A program made the translations under genes and the position numbers. A stretch of 26,120 bases of DNA from BA4 sp044376575 (GTDB lineage Bacteria; Bacteroidota; Bacteroidia; CAIKAF01), in contig JBILKR010000025.1 in assembly GCA_044376575.1 (NCBI GenBank), positions 1 through 26,120 on the forward strand, written 5' to 3'. Below the pieces are notes generated by a model that was not told where the DNA came from, searched no databases, and saw only the letters and a program-made list of their open reading frames with translations. This document shows, one piece after another, positions 1-9,979 of the stretch; positions within the stretch are counted from its first letter, which is position 1, and each line of letters opens with the position of its first letter.

Positions 1-3000
1 ATGTGAACCTGAAGGAATATTGTAACTTCTCAGTACTTCTCCTGTCTTCTCAACAATGCGAATTGTTGGGTTCTTTGTTTTATCACGTCTTTCGATTACA
101 ACCTTATCTTTGAAACCGGTAGTTTCGTCAAGTTCTTCTCTGTAAGTAATACCTTCTTCGATATTTTCGAAATCTACCTTACCATCAAATTCAGACAAAA
201 TAACAGCGTTGTATGGATCCCAGTCACAAATCAGGTCACCTTTCTTTACTTTGTCGCCATTCTTTTTGTATAGATTAGAACCGTAAGGAATATTGCTTGT
301 TGTCAATACAATGTTTGTATTCTCATTGATCAGACGCATTTCAGCTGAACGACCAATCACAACCACTTGTTCTTTACCGTCAACTTTTTTGGTTACTGTT
401 CTTAATTCTTCAATTTCTAATACACCATCGTGTTTAGCTTCAATTTTAGATTGAGAAGAAGAACCACCTGCAACACCACCCACGTGGAATGTACGCAATG
501 TTAACTGTGTTCCCGGCTCACCAATAGATTGTGCGGCAATTACTCCGGTTGTTTCTCCCATCTGCACCATTTTACCTGATGCAAGGTTTCTTCCGTAACA
601 CTTTGCACAAACACCTTTTGGAGTTTCGCAAGTTAATACAGAACGAATTTCAACCATTTCTATAGGAGATGCATCAATAATTTTTGCACTTACTTCATCA
701 ATTTCTTGAGATGCACCAACAATCAACTCACCTGTGTTTGGATCATATACATTATGAAGAGATGTTCTTCCTAAAATTCTGTCGTATAATGACTCAACGA
801 TTTCATCATTTTTCTTCAACGGCATCATTTGCAAGCCTCTCAACGTTTCACAATCCTGTTGCGTGATGATGATATCTTGGGCTACATCCACGAGCCTTCT
901 TGTAAGGTAACCGGCATCTGCCGTTTTTAAGGCTGTATCCGCTAACCCTTTACGTGCACCGTGTGTTGAAATGAAGTACTCAAGAATCGAAAGACCTTCT
1001 TTAAAGTTGGCAAGAATCGGATTCTCGATAATTTCGTTTCCTGTATCACCACTCTTTTGAGGTTTTGCCATCAAACCACGCATACCGCACAACTGACGAA
1101 TCTGCTCTTTAGATCCACGGGCTCCTGAATCAAGCATCATGTACACAGGATTAAATCCTTGTTTATCTTCACTGATCCTCTTCATCAGGATGTTAGTCAA
1201 CTTGGAATTGGTATGCGACCAAATATCAATAATCTGGTTATAACGTTCGTTATTTGTAATGAATCCCATGTTATAGTTATTCATTACCTCTTCCACCTGT
1301 TCCATTGCATCCTTCACATATTCTTCTTTCTCTTTTGGAACAAGGATATCATCAATTACGAATGATAAACCTCCGCGGAAGGCTGACATGTAACCAAGAC
1401 TCTTGATATCATCAAGGAACTTGGCAGTAGTTGGCATATCGGTATTCTTAAAGATATCTCCGATAATATCGCGCAAAGATTTTTTAGTTAATAATTGATT
1501 GATATAACCATAACTCTTAGGCACAACTTCATTGAAAATAACTCTTCCAACTGTTGTTTCAAGCAATTCATTTTTCAATGAACCATCAGGCTGACGAACA
1601 TTTACTTTTACTTTAATCCAAGCGTGTAAGTCAACGGATTTTTCATTGTATGCAATAATTACTTCTTCAGGCCCGTAGAAGGTCATATTTTCACCTTTAA
1701 CGGCATGATCAGAAGCATTTTTTCTTCCTTTGGTAATGTAGTACAGACCCAATACCATGTCCTGAGAAGGAACGGCGATAGGAGCTCCATTTGCAGGATT
1801 CAATACATTGTGCGCACCAAGCATAAGCAACTGTGCTTCAAGAATAGCAGCGTTTCCAAGTGGAACGTGTACTGCCATCTGGTCACCGTCGAAGTCAGCA
1901 TTAAAGGCCGTACATGATAGCGGGTGAAGCTGTATGGCTTTACCTTCAATCAGTTTTGGCTGGAATGCCTGAATACCCAATCGGTGAAGTGTTGGAGCAC
2001 GGTTAAGTAATACAGGATGTCCTTTCAATACGTTTTCAAGAATTTCCCAGATTACACTATCACGACGATCAACTATTTTCTTTGCAGACTTTACAGTCTT
2101 TACTAATCCACGCTGAATTAACTTACGAATGATAAATGGTTTGAAAAGCTCTGCGGCCATGTCTTTCGGCAATCCGCATTCATGCATTTTCAATTCAGGA
2201 CCAACAACAATTACCGAACGGGCAGAATAGTCCACACGTTTTCCAAGTAAGTTCTGGCGGAAACGACCTTGTTTACCTTTCAAGCTATCAGAAAGTGATT
2301 TAAGCGGACGGTTAGCGTCAGTTTTAACTGCACTTGATTTTCTTGAATTATCAAACAATGCATCCACTGCTTCCTGTAACATACGTTTTTCGTTACGTAA
2401 TATTACTTCAGGAGCTTTAATTTCTATCAGACGCTTTAAGCGGTTGTTACGAATTATTACACGACGATATAAATCGTTCAGATCTGAGGTTGCAAATCTT
2501 CCACCATCCAATGGCACCAAAGGACGAAGATCTGGAGGAATTACAGGAATCACTTTGATTACCATCCATTCAGGACGGTTAACAATACGTGAATTAGCTT
2601 CACGGAATGATTCAACTACCTGCAAGCGCTTTAATGCTTCCTGCTTACGTTGCTGAGACGTTTCAGTGTTTGCCTGATGACGAAGGTTGTATGATAATTC
2701 ATCAAGATTTAATCTTGACAACAAATCATACAATGCATCACCGCCCATTTTAGCGATGAATTTATTCGGATCATTATCATCCAAATACTGATTATCTTTA
2801 GGAAGATTATCCAAGATATTCAGATATTCTTCTTCAGATAAAAAGTCTAAATAATTTACACCATCCGCTTGTTTAACTCCGGATTGAATCACCACATATT
2901 TTTCATAATAAATGATGGCTTCCAGTTTTTTAGTTGGCAATCCAAGCAACAATCCTATTTTGTTAGGCAATGAACGGAAATACCAAATATGAGCAACGGG

Positions 3001-3309
3001 AACAGTCAACATGATGTGACCTGTGCGCTCGCGACGAACTTTCTTCTCTGTAACTTCTACACCACAACGGTCGCACACGATACTTTTATAACGTATGCCT
3101 TTATACTTACCGCAACCGCACTGCCAGTCTTTTACAGGACCGAATATTCTTTCGCAGAACAATCCGTCTCTTTCCGGTTTAAAAGTACGGTAGTTAATGG
3201 TTTCGGGTTTGATTACCTCACCACTTGAACGGTCCAGAATATCTTCCGGAGATGCAAGACTAATGGTGATTTTTGAAAAATCGCTTGTTGATTTATTATC
3301 TTTTACCAT
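1..3309 (-). CDS. rpoC: RNA polymerase subunit beta' (3' end outside window)
   Basis: This gene encodes the largest subunit of the RNA polymerase core, which carries the catalytic magnesium site. The first 1103 codons are present without a stop; the rest lies beyond the left edge. The family in this phylum is about 1400 residues, so roughly 300 are missing. The start MVKDNKS is the ATG at 3309, 31 bases after the rpoB stop. An N-terminal zinc site is visible as C64, C66, C79 and C82. The catalytic NADFDGDQMAV motif starts at N470, so the metal-binding Asp are 472, 474 and 476. A second zinc-site cluster has C894, C901 and C904. The trigger-loop segment with IGEPGTQLT lies at about 490-570 in the DNA. 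No intein or frameshift was noticed. It is cotranscribed with rpoB. Confidence 0.98.
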   Translation of the reverse strand, partial: MVKDNKSTSDFSKITISLASPEDILDRSSGEVIKPETINYRTFKPERDGLFCERIFGPVKDWQCGCGKYKGIRYKSIVCDRCGVEVTEKKVRRERTGHIMLTVPVAHIWYFRSLPNKIGLLLGLPTKKLEAIIYYEKYVVIQSGVKQADGVNYLDFLSEEEYLNILDNLPKDNQYLDDNDPNKFIAKMGGDALYDLLSRLNLDELSYNLRHQANTETSQQRKQEALKRLQVVESFREANSRIVNRPEWMVIKVIPVIPPDLRPLVPLDGGRFATSDLNDLYRRVIIRNNRLKRLIEIKAPEVILRNEKRMLQEAVDALFDNSRKSSAVKTDANRPLKSLSDSLKGKQGRFRQNLLGKRVDYSARSVIVVGPELKMHECGLPKDMAAELFKPFIIRKLIQRGLVKTVKSAKKIVDRRDSVIWEILENVLKGHPVLLNRAPTLHRLGIQAFQPKLIEGKAIQLHPLSCTAFNADFDGDQMAVHVPLGNAAILEAQLLMLGAHNVLNPANGAPIAVPSQDMVLGLYYITKGRKNASDHAVKGENMTFYGPEEVIIAYNEKSVDLHAWIKVKVNVRQPDGSLKNELLETTVGRVIFNEVVPKSYGYINQLLTKKSLRDIIGDIFKNTDMPTTAKFLDDIKSLGYMSAFRGGLSFVIDDILVPKEKEEYVKDAMEQVEEVMNNYNMGFITNNERYNQIIDIWSHTNSKLTNILMKRISEDKQGFNPVYMMLDSGARGSKEQIRQLCGMRGLMAKPQKSGDTGNEIIENPILANFKEGLSILEYFISTHGARKGLADTALKTADAGYLTRRLVDVAQDIIITQQDCETLRGLQMMPLKKNDEIVESLYDRILGRTSLHNVYDPNTGELIVGASQEIDEVSAKIIDASPIEMVEIRSVLTCETPKGVCAKCYGRNLASGKMVQMGETTGVIAAQSIGEPGTQLTLRTFHVGGVAGGSSSQSKIEAKHDGVLEIEELRTVTKKVDGKEQVVVIGRSAEMRLINENTNIVLTTSNIPYGSNLYKKNGDKVKKGDLICDWDPYNAVILSEFDGKVDFENIEEGITYREELDETTGFKDKVVIERRDKTKNPTIRIVEKTGEVLRSYNIPSGSH

Positions 3310-3340
3310 AACCTAAATGATCGGTATTATTCAATTAATA

Positions 3341-6300
3341 TTAATCTAACGTAATCTTCAATCCTAATCCTCTCAATTCATGTAACAATACATTGAATGA
3401 TTCAGGAATACTTGGAATAGGAAGGTTTTCACCTTTAACGATGGCTTCATAAGCTTTTGCTCTACCCATCACATCGTCACTCTTCACAGTAAGCATTTCC
3501 TGGAGAATATTGGCAGCACCGAATGCTTCAAGAGCCCAAACCTCCATCTCTCCAAAACGCTGACCTCCGAACTGAGCTTTACCTCCTAAAGGTTGTTGCG
3601 TAATTAAAGAGTATGGACCGATAGAACGGGCATGCATCTTGTCGTCCACCATGTGAGAAAGTTTCAGCATATAGATAACTCCGACAGTTGCAGGCGTATC
3701 AAAACGCTCACCTGTTCCACCATCCTGTAGGAATGTTCTTCCTAAGCGAGGTAATCCGGCGCTTTCAATTTCACCCTGAATTTCATCAAGTGTAGCACCG
3801 TTAAAAATTGGAGTAGCATATTTCTTTCCAAGCTTCAAACCTGCCCATGCAAGAATGGTTTCATAGATCTGTCCAAGGTTCATTCGTGATGGTACACCCA
3901 GTGGGTTCAATACGATATCCATTGGTGTTCCATCTTCAAGGAAAGGCATATCTTCCGGTCTTACGATACGGGCAACAATACCCTTATTTCCGTGACGACC
4001 GGCAAGTTTATCACCTACTTTTAATTTACGTTTCTTAGCGATATAAACCTTTGCAAGCTGAACAATACCTGAAGGCAACTCATCACCTACAGTAATGTTA
4101 TATTTCTTACGCTTGTAAACTCCTAATAAATCATTATGCTTAATAGAGTAGTTGTGAATCAACTGCTTGATTAATTTATTCACTGATTCATCTTTAGTCC
4201 ATGATTCAGGATTAATCATATTGAAATCAACTTTCTCAAACGCTTTGCGTGAAAACTTAGTACCTTTTTTCACCACTTCTTCTCTTAGTGTATTAAATAC
4301 ACCATTAGAAGTTTGGCCATCTAAAATTTCAATTAATTTTACGATTAATTTCTCTTTTAATGCGGCAAATTCTTTGTCATATTCTTTATCCAGTACTTCA
4401 ACTTCTTTCTTCTCTTCTGCCTTGGCACGCTTGTCTTTAATAGACTTCGAGAAAAGTTTTTTATCAATTACCACACCATATAAAGAAGGGGGAGCTTTCA
4501 TCGAAGCATCTTTCACATCACCTGCTTTATCACCAAAGATGGCACGTAATAATTTTTCTTCCGGAGATGGATCAGATTCTCCTTTCGGAGTAATTTTTCC
4601 TATCAATATATCACCGGGAACAACTTCAGCACCAACACGAATCAATCCGTTTTCATCCAGGTCTTTGGTAGCATCTTCGCTAACGTTAGGAATATCTGCA
4701 GTTAATTCTTCCAATCCCATTTTCGTATCACGAACCTCCATAATGAATTCGTCGATATGAATAGATGTGAAGATATCATCGCGAACAATCTTTTCGTTGA
4801 TTACGATAGCATCCTCGAAGTTATAACCTTTCCAAGGCATGAAGGCTACTAAAAGATTTCTTCCCAGCGCAATTTCTCCGTCCTGAGTTGCGAAACCTTC
4901 ACACAATACCTCTCCTTTCTTTATTTTTTGTCCTTTACGAACAATAGGTTTAAGATTCTGAGAAGTATTTTGGTTTGTTTTTCTGAATTTGATTAGTTTG
5001 TAAGTCACCAAATCGTCATCAAAAGAAACTAATTTTTGTTTATCATCACGATTGTAACGAACTGATATTTTTTCAGCATCAACATATTCAACAACACCAT
5101 CATATTCGGCATTCAAAAGAATACGAGAGTCGCTGGCAACACGTTCTTCAAGACCTGTTCCAACGATAGGAGCCTGAGGTTGAAGAAGCGGTACAGCCTG
5201 ACGCATCATGTTTGATCCCATCAGTGCACGGTTGGCATCATCGTGCTCAAGGAAAGGAATTAATGAAGCCGCGATAGATGCAATCTGATTCGGAGCAACG
5301 TCCATCAGTGCAATATTTGTTGGCTCTGTTACAGGATAATCAGCTTCCAAACGTGCTTTCACTCTTGGTTCAGCTATCTTTCCGTTATCAGAAATCTTTG
5401 TAGTTGCCTGCGCAATAATAGATGTTTCCTCTTCCTCTGCACTTAGGTAACTTACTTTATTTAATTCTACCTTTCCGTTTTCTACTTTGTGGTAAGGAGT
5501 TTCGATGAAACCAAGTTTATTGATTTTAGCAAATACACACAATGAAGAAATCAAACCAATGTTTGGTCCTTCAGGTGTTTCAATGGTACATAATCTACCA
5601 TAGTGTGTGTAGTGAACGTCACGCACCTCGAAACCTGCTCTTTCTCTTGAAAGACCGCCGGGACCTAGTGCAGATAATCTTCTTTTGTGTGTAATCTCAG
5701 CAAGTGGATTTGTTTGATCCATGAATTGAGACAACTGATTCGTTCCAAAGAAGGAATTAATTACAGAAGACAAAGTTTTTGCATTGATCAAATCAATTGG
5801 TGTAAATACTTCGTTGTCGCGAACATTCATACGTTCACGAATTGTTCTTGCCATACGAGCAAGACCAACACCAAACTGGTTGAACAATTGCTCACCTACT
5901 GTGCGCACACGACGATTACTCAAGTGATCAATATCATCCACGTTTGCTTTTGAATTGATCAGCTGAATCAAGTGCTTAATGATGGCAATAATATCCGTTT
6001 TTGTAAGAATACGAACGTTACTTTCGATATTCAAATCTAATTTTTTATTGATACGGTAACGACCTACCTCACCTAAGTCATAACGTTTGTCAGAGAAAAA
6101 TAATTTCTCAAGAACACCACGTGCAGTCTCTTCATCCGGTGGATCAGCGTTACGTAATACGCGATAGATATATTCAACGGCTTCAATTTCTGAATTGGTT
6201 GAATCTTTTTGTAGTGTATTGTAAATGATGGCATAATCAGCTGCACTCACGTCTTCTTTGTGCAGGATAATTGTTTTAACACCAGATTCTACAATATGAT

Positions 6301-7156
6301 CAATGTGTGCATCTTCAATGATGGTTTCACGATCTACGATAATTTCATTTCTTTCAATAGACACCACTTCACCAGTATCTTCATCAACGAAATCTTCAAT
6401 CCATGATTTCAATACACGAGCAGCAAGTTTTCTTCCCACAACTTTTTTAAGTGTGGCTTTACTTACTTTTACTTCATCTGCAAGGTCAAATATTTCAAGA
6501 ATATCTTTATCTGTTTCATAACCTATGGCACGAAACAACGTTGTTACAGGTAATTTTTTCTTACGATCGATGTAAGCATACATCACGTTATTGATGTCTG
6601 TTGCAAACTCAATCCATGAACCTTTAAAAGGAATAATTCTTGCAGAATATAACTTAGTTCCATTCGCATGTCTGCTCTGTCCAAAGAACACTCCAGGTGA
6701 GCGGTGTAACTGCGAAACAATAACTCTTTCTGCACCATTGATAACAAAAGTTCCTTTCGGAGTCATATATGGAATTGTACCCAAATAAACATCCTGAATG
6801 ATGGTTTCAAAATCTTCGTGTTCTGGATCGGTACAATACAATTTCAATTTTGCTTTCAGCGGCAAGCTGTAAGTTAATCCACGTTCAATACACTCATCGA
6901 TAGTGTATCTTGGGGGATCAATAAAATAATCAAGAAACTCGAGTACAAACTGGTTTCTTGCATCTGTGATTGGGAAATTTTCGCTGAACACAGCATAAAG
7001 TCCCTCTTTCACTCTATTTTCAGGAGTTGTTTCCAACTGGAAAAAATCCTGAAAAGATTTTAACTGAATTTCCAGAAAGTCTGGATAGTCAATCTGGTTT
7101 GCAACCTTAGCGAAGGTATGCCTTTTGTTTTTGTTTGCGACTGGGCTTAGAGACAT
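3341..7156 (-). CDS. rpoB: RNA polymerase subunit beta
   Basis: This is the second large catalytic subunit of RNA polymerase, 1271 residues, a normal length for Bacteroidota. The start MSLSPVANKNK is the ATG at 7156. The rifampicin pocket is clear, with QLSQFMDQ followed by ITHKRRLSALGPGG. By alignment with E. coli, D516, H526 and S531 correspond to D480, H490 and S495 here, all wild type, so the target looks rifampicin sensitive. E. coli N518 is Thr here. The conserved GRHGNKG segment near the active site begins at about residue 1053. The gene follows rplL after a 130-base gap containing a strong hairpin and precedes rpoC by 31 bases, the usual rplL-rpoB-rpoC order. Confidence 0.99.
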   Translation of the reverse strand: MSLSPVANKNKRHTFAKVANQIDYPDFLEIQLKSFQDFFQLETTPENRVKEGLYAVFSENFPITDARNQFVLEFLDYFIDPPRYTIDECIERGLTYSLPLKAKLKLYCTDPEHEDFETIIQDVYLGTIPYMTPKGTFVINGAERVIVSQLHRSPGVFFGQSRHANGTKLYSARIIPFKGSWIEFATDINNVMYAYIDRKKKLPVTTLFRAIGYETDKDILEIFDLADEVKVSKATLKKVVGRKLAARVLKSWIEDFVDEDTGEVVSIERNEIIVDRETIIEDAHIDHIVESGVKTIILHKEDVSAADYAIIYNTLQKDSTNSEIEAVEYIYRVLRNADPPDEETARGVLEKLFFSDKRYDLGEVGRYRINKKLDLNIESNVRILTKTDIIAIIKHLIQLINSKANVDDIDHLSNRRVRTVGEQLFNQFGVGLARMARTIRERMNVRDNEVFTPIDLINAKTLSSVINSFFGTNQLSQFMDQTNPLAEITHKRRLSALGPGGLSRERAGFEVRDVHYTHYGRLCTIETPEGPNIGLISSLCVFAKINKLGFIETPYHKVENGKVELNKVSYLSAEEEETSIIAQATTKISDNGKIAEPRVKARLEADYPVTEPTNIALMDVAPNQIASIAASLIPFLEHDDANRALMGSNMMRQAVPLLQPQAPIVGTGLEERVASDSRILLNAEYDGVVEYVDAEKISVRYNRDDKQKLVSFDDDLVTYKLIKFRKTNQNTSQNLKPIVRKGQKIKKGEVLCEGFATQDGEIALGRNLLVAFMPWKGYNFEDAIVINEKIVRDDIFTSIHIDEFIMEVRDTKMGLEELTADIPNVSEDATKDLDENGLIRVGAEVVPGDILIGKITPKGESDPSPEEKLLRAIFGDKAGDVKDASMKAPPSLYGVVIDKKLFSKSIKDKRAKAEEKKEVEVLDKEYDKEFAALKEKLIVKLIEILDGQTSNGVFNTLREEVVKKGTKFSRKAFEKVDFNMINPESWTKDESVNKLIKQLIHNYSIKHNDLLGVYKRKKYNITVGDELPSGIVQLAKVYIAKKRKLKVGDKLAGRHGNKGIVARIVRPEDMPFLEDGTPMDIVLNPLGVPSRMNLGQIYETILAWAGLKLGKKYATPIFNGATLDEIQGEIESAGLPRLGRTFLQDGGTGERFDTPATVGVIYMLKLSHMVDDKMHARSIGPYSLITQQPLGGKAQFGGQRFGEMEVWALEAFGAANILQEMLTVKSDDVMGRAKAYEAIVKGENLPIPSIPESFNVLLHELRGLGLKITLD

Positions 7157-7217
7157 AATCTAAAAATAAAGTTTAGCAATCAATCAATTTAAAACACCCC
7201 TTTTTTAAAAAGGGATA

Positions 7218-7250
7218 AGACCCTGACTCCCGCGAGGGGAATCAGAGTCT
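7218..7250 (-). terminator. Intergenic hairpin between rplL and rpoB (attenuator or processing site)
   Basis: A 14-base stem pairs 7218-7231 with 7237-7250 around a five-base loop, with only two G-T wobbles. On the transcript strand it is followed six bases later by five T and then a second small palindrome at 7197-7214. The T run is displaced and short, so full termination is unlikely. In E. coli the same spacer carries a partial terminator and an RNase III site that lower rpoBC relative to ribosomal protein mRNA. A similar role is inferred here. Confidence 0.6.
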
Positions 7251-7286
7251 GAAAACCTTTCTGAAGTGAAAGGAACCTGGTTGAAA

Positions 7287-7661
7287 TTATTTAACTTCAA
7301 CTTCAGCTCCAGCTTCAGTCAATTGTGTTTTGATAGATTCAGCGTCTTCTTTAGAAACTCCTTCCTTGATCGGTTTTGGAGCACCATCTACTAAATCTTT
7401 GGCTTCTTTCAAGCCTAAGCCAGTAAGATCTTTAACTATTTTGATAACGGCTAACTTGTTTGCACCGCCTGACTTAAGAATTACATCGAAAGATGTTTTT
7501 TCTTCAGCAGCACCGGCTCCACCGTCGCCACCAGCGGCTACTGTTACTACAGCTGCTGCAGGTTCAATTCCGTATTCGTCTTTAAGGATTTTAGCAAGTT
7601 CGTTAACTTCTTTTACGGTAAGGTTAACTAATTGTTCTGCTAGTTCTTTAACTTCTGCCAT
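7287..7661 (-). CDS. rplL: 50S ribosomal protein L7/L12 (bL12)
   Basis: This is the stalk protein of the large ribosomal subunit, present in several copies and recruiting translation GTPases such as EF-Tu and EF-G. It has 124 residues, a normal length. The N-terminal dimerisation part (about 1-33, MAEVKELAEQLVNLTVKEV) is followed by a flexible Ala/Gly-rich hinge (about 35-52). The C-terminal factor-binding domain contains KTSFDVILKSGG and the helix with GLGLKEAKDLVDGAP. It lies 49 bases downstream of rplJ, whose product L10 anchors it, and is last in the ribosomal protein cluster before the hairpin preceding rpoB. Confidence 0.99.
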   Translation of the reverse strand: MAEVKELAEQLVNLTVKEVNELAKILKDEYGIEPAAAVVTVAAGGDGGAGAAEEKTSFDVILKSGGANKLAVIKIVKDLTGLGLKEAKDLVDGAPKPIKEGVSKEDAESIKTQLTEAGAEVEVK

Positions 7662-7710
7662 TTTTGATGAGTTTAAAGCGTGTTAATTTGAATGTGAAAA
7701 TGATTAATAA

Positions 7711-8214
7711 TTACTCTCCTCCTTCGTTTTGTTTTTTCTCTGCATGTTGTGTTAATGCAGATATTACATTACGAGCAGGTGATTGAAGCATTGCAATGAT
7801 ATCTCCGATAAGTTCCTCACGAGATTTGATGTTCACCAAATTCTCAAGGTTACTTTCACCGATATAGAATTCAGATTCAACTAAAGCTCCTTTAAAAGCG
7901 GGCTTTACGTCTTTCTTTCTGAAACTCTTGATCAGTTTTGCGGGTGCACTGCTGGCTTCAGCAAGCATAAGCGCTGTTGTACCATGCAAAGCTGTAAAAA
8001 GTCCGGAATAATCAACATCCGATCTTTCCATAGCTTTTTTCAGCAGGGTATTTTTTACAACGCGTAACTGAATATTTTTTTCAAAACATGCACGGCGAAA
8101 CTTACTTGTAGTTTCAACAGTCATACCTGAGGTATCTGCCAAATATACAACCTTAGCGCCAGCCAATGCCGATGAAATTTCTTCAATTACTTGATTTTTT
8201 TCTTCTCTTGTCAT
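7711..8214 (-). CDS. rplJ: 50S ribosomal protein L10 (uL10)
   Basis: L10 is the base of the ribosomal stalk; it binds 23S rRNA and carries the L7/L12 dimers. The protein has 167 residues, in the normal range. The N-terminal part begins MTREEKNQVIEEIS and continues with a segment containing KVVYLADTSGM and ending RVVKNTLLKKAM, the conserved rRNA-binding globular domain. The C-terminal helix that holds L7/L12 includes ALTQHAEKKQNEGGE. It starts 18 bases after rplA and is followed by rplL. No separate promoter or L10-leader structure was recognised in the short gap, so any autoregulation would act on the long transcript. Confidence 0.98.
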   Translation of the reverse strand: MTREEKNQVIEEISSALAGAKVVYLADTSGMTVETTSKFRRACFEKNIQLRVVKNTLLKKAMERSDVDYSGLFTALHGTTALMLAEASSAPAKLIKSFRKKDVKPAFKGALVESEFYIGESNLENLVNIKSREELIGDIIAMLQSPARNVISALTQHAEKKQNEGGE

Positions 8215-8232
8215 TGCTGAATATTTTAAAAA

Positions 8233-8928
8233 TTATCCAAGAATACTCTTGGTTTCGATTTTAATACCAGGACTCATTGTTGTTGACATGGAAATACTTT
8301 TAATGTATGTTCCTTTCGCAGATGATGGCTTCAATTTGGCGATAGTCATCAAGAATTCTTTTGCATTTTCAGCAATTTTATCCTTATCAAATGATGCTCT
8401 TCCAACAGTAGTATGCACGATACCATATTTATCTACTTTGAAGTCAATTTTACCTGCTTTTACATCTTCAACTGCTTTACCAACCTCCATAGTAACTGTT
8501 CCGGTTTTAGGATTAGGCATCAGACCTCTTGGTCCTAAAATTCTACCCAATGCGCCAACCTTACCCATTACTGAAGGTGTAGTAACGATAACATCCACAT
8601 CGGTCCAACCAGCTTTGATTTTCTCGATATAGTCATCCAGTCCAACATAATCAGCGCCTGCGGCCTTAGCTTCTTCTTGCTTATCGGGTGTACAAAGCAC
8701 AAGAACGCGGACACTTTTACCAATTCCATGAGGAAGCTTCACGGAACCTCTTACCATTTGGTCAGCTTTTCTGGGATCAACCCCTAACCTAACGGCAATA
8801 TCTACCGAAGGATCAAACTTAGTGAAAGTAATTTCTTTCACTAGTTTGGCTGCATCTTCCAATTCATAATGCTTTTCTGCATCGATTTTGGCTAGTGCCG
8901 CTTTCATATTTTTACTTAAACGTGCCAT
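8233..8928 (-). CDS. rplA: 50S ribosomal protein L1 (uL1)
   Basis: L1 forms the mobile L1 stalk at the E site and helps release deacylated tRNA; in many bacteria it also represses its own operon. It has 231 residues, the usual size. The start MARLSKNMKAALAKI is the ATG at 8928. Recognisable family segments include DIAVRLGVDPRKADQMVRG near the N terminus, the central ILGPRGLMPNPKTGTV signature of the inserted domain, and the C-terminal TYIKSISMSTTMSPGI. It starts 20 bases after rplK. The order L11-L1-L10-L7/L12 is universal in bacteria. Confidence 0.99.
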   Translation of the reverse strand: MARLSKNMKAALAKIDAEKHYELEDAAKLVKEITFTKFDPSVDIAVRLGVDPRKADQMVRGSVKLPHGIGKSVRVLVLCTPDKQEEAKAAGADYVGLDDYIEKIKAGWTDVDVIVTTPSVMGKVGALGRILGPRGLMPNPKTGTVTMEVGKAVEDVKAGKIDFKVDKYGIVHTTVGRASFDKDKIAENAKEFLMTIAKLKPSSAKGTYIKSISMSTTMSPGIKIETKSILG

Positions 8929-8948
8929 AAACGTTTTTTGATTTTTAA

Positions 8949-9395
8949 TTAATTGATATCAGCAGGAAATTCACCTTCTACTTCAATTCCCATACTTCTT
9001 GCTGTTCCGGCTACCATTCTCATGGCGCTATCTACCTTAAAACAATTCAAGTCTGGCATTTTGTTGCGGGCTATATCTTCTACTTGTTTCCAGTTTACTG
9101 TTCCTATTTTTTTACGATTCGGTTCTGCAGATCCGCTTTTTACATTAACGGCTTCTTTTAACATAATTGGAACCGGTGGAGTTTTAATGATAAAATCAAA
9201 AGATTTATCAGAATATACCGTAATAACCACGGGTAAAACTTTACCCTGTTGATCCTGGGTACGTGCGTTGAATTGTTTACAAAACTCCATGATGTTTACA
9301 CCCTTGGAACCTAATGCAGGTCCAATTGGTGGAGATGGGTTTGCTTGCCCTCCTTTCACCTGTAGTTTAATAAATCCTGTTACTTCTTTAGCCAT
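8949..9395 (-). CDS. rplK: 50S ribosomal protein L11 (uL11)
   Basis: L11 sits at the GTPase-associated centre, contacts the 23S rRNA and is needed for RelA activation. The protein has 148 residues, normal for the family. The N-terminal domain carries the conserved Pro-rich loop QANPSPPIGPALGSKGVNIM, the thiostrepton-binding region. The C-terminal RNA-binding domain includes the segments KKIGTVNWKQVEDIA and MRMVAGTARSMGIEV. The start MAKEVTGFIKLQ at 9395 lies 27 bases after the nusG stop, so it is read through from nusG; no promoter was seen in that gap. Confidence 0.99.
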   Translation of the reverse strand: MAKEVTGFIKLQVKGGQANPSPPIGPALGSKGVNIMEFCKQFNARTQDQQGKVLPVVITVYSDKSFDFIIKTPPVPIMLKEAVNVKSGSAEPNRKKIGTVNWKQVEDIARNKMPDLNCFKVDSAMRMVAGTARSMGIEVEGEFPADIN

Positions 9396-9422
9396 TGCTG
9401 GTGAGATTAAAATTTATACTAA

Positions 9423-9977
9423 TTACACTTCTTTTTCTACTTGCATATAACTCAATTCCAATGGTGTTTTTCTACCGAAAATTTTCACCATTACCTTAAG
9501 TTTTTTCTTCTCTTCATTGATTTCTTCAATCACACCTGAGAAGTTGTTGAATGGACCGTCAATTACCTTAACAGATTCTCCAACGATGAAAGGAATATTA
9601 ATTTGCTCTTCGCTGTCAGCCATTTCGTCAACCTTACCTAAAATCCTGTTCACTTCAACATGACTTAACGGAATAGGGTTTCCTCCTTTCTCAGAACCCA
9701 ACCATCCTATAACTCCGGTAACATTATTAATGATGTGAGGTAATTCACCAATCAGTGCAGCCTCTATCAATATATAACCCGGAAACAAATTTTTCTCTTT
9801 ACTAACTTTTTTACCTTTTCTAATTTGATAGATCTTTTCAGTAGGTATGAGAATTTGCGCAACATAATCAAGCATGTTGTTACGACGAATTTCAGACTCA
9901 ATATAAGACTTAATCTTCTTCTCCTGACCACTGATGGCCCGAATCACATACCATTTTTTTATAGACTGATCTGCCAT
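9423..9977 (-). CDS. nusG: Transcription elongation/antitermination factor NusG
   Basis: NusG binds the RNA polymerase clamp, modulates pausing and links transcription to Rho or to the leading ribosome. It has 184 residues, normal length. An N-terminal NGN domain (about 1-110) includes KKWYVIRAISGQEKKIKSYI and NLFPGYILIEA. A C-terminal KOW domain (about 128-184) begins FIVGESVKVIDGPFNNFSGV and ends LELSYMQVEKEV. The start is the ATG at 9977, two bases after the secE stop, an almost universal secE-nusG pairing. Confidence 0.98.
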   Translation of the reverse strand: MADQSIKKWYVIRAISGQEKKIKSYIESEIRRNNMLDYVAQILIPTEKIYQIRKGKKVSKEKNLFPGYILIEAALIGELPHIINNVTGVIGWLGSEKGGNPIPLSHVEVNRILGKVDEMADSEEQINIPFIVGESVKVIDGPFNNFSGVIEEINEEKKKLKVMVKIFGRKTPLELSYMQVEKEV

Positions 9978-9979
9978 TT

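Noticed and set aside
4167..4760. 197-codon open frame antisense to rpoB
   Set aside because: It overlaps the strongly conserved rpoB reading frame on the opposite strand and its translation is low-complexity Ser/Leu/Asn typical of a shadow frame.
7197..7214. CCCCTTTTTTAAAAAGGG palindrome as an independent terminator for rplL
   Set aside because: The stem is almost all A-T and has no T run after it; it is treated as part of the larger spacer structure.
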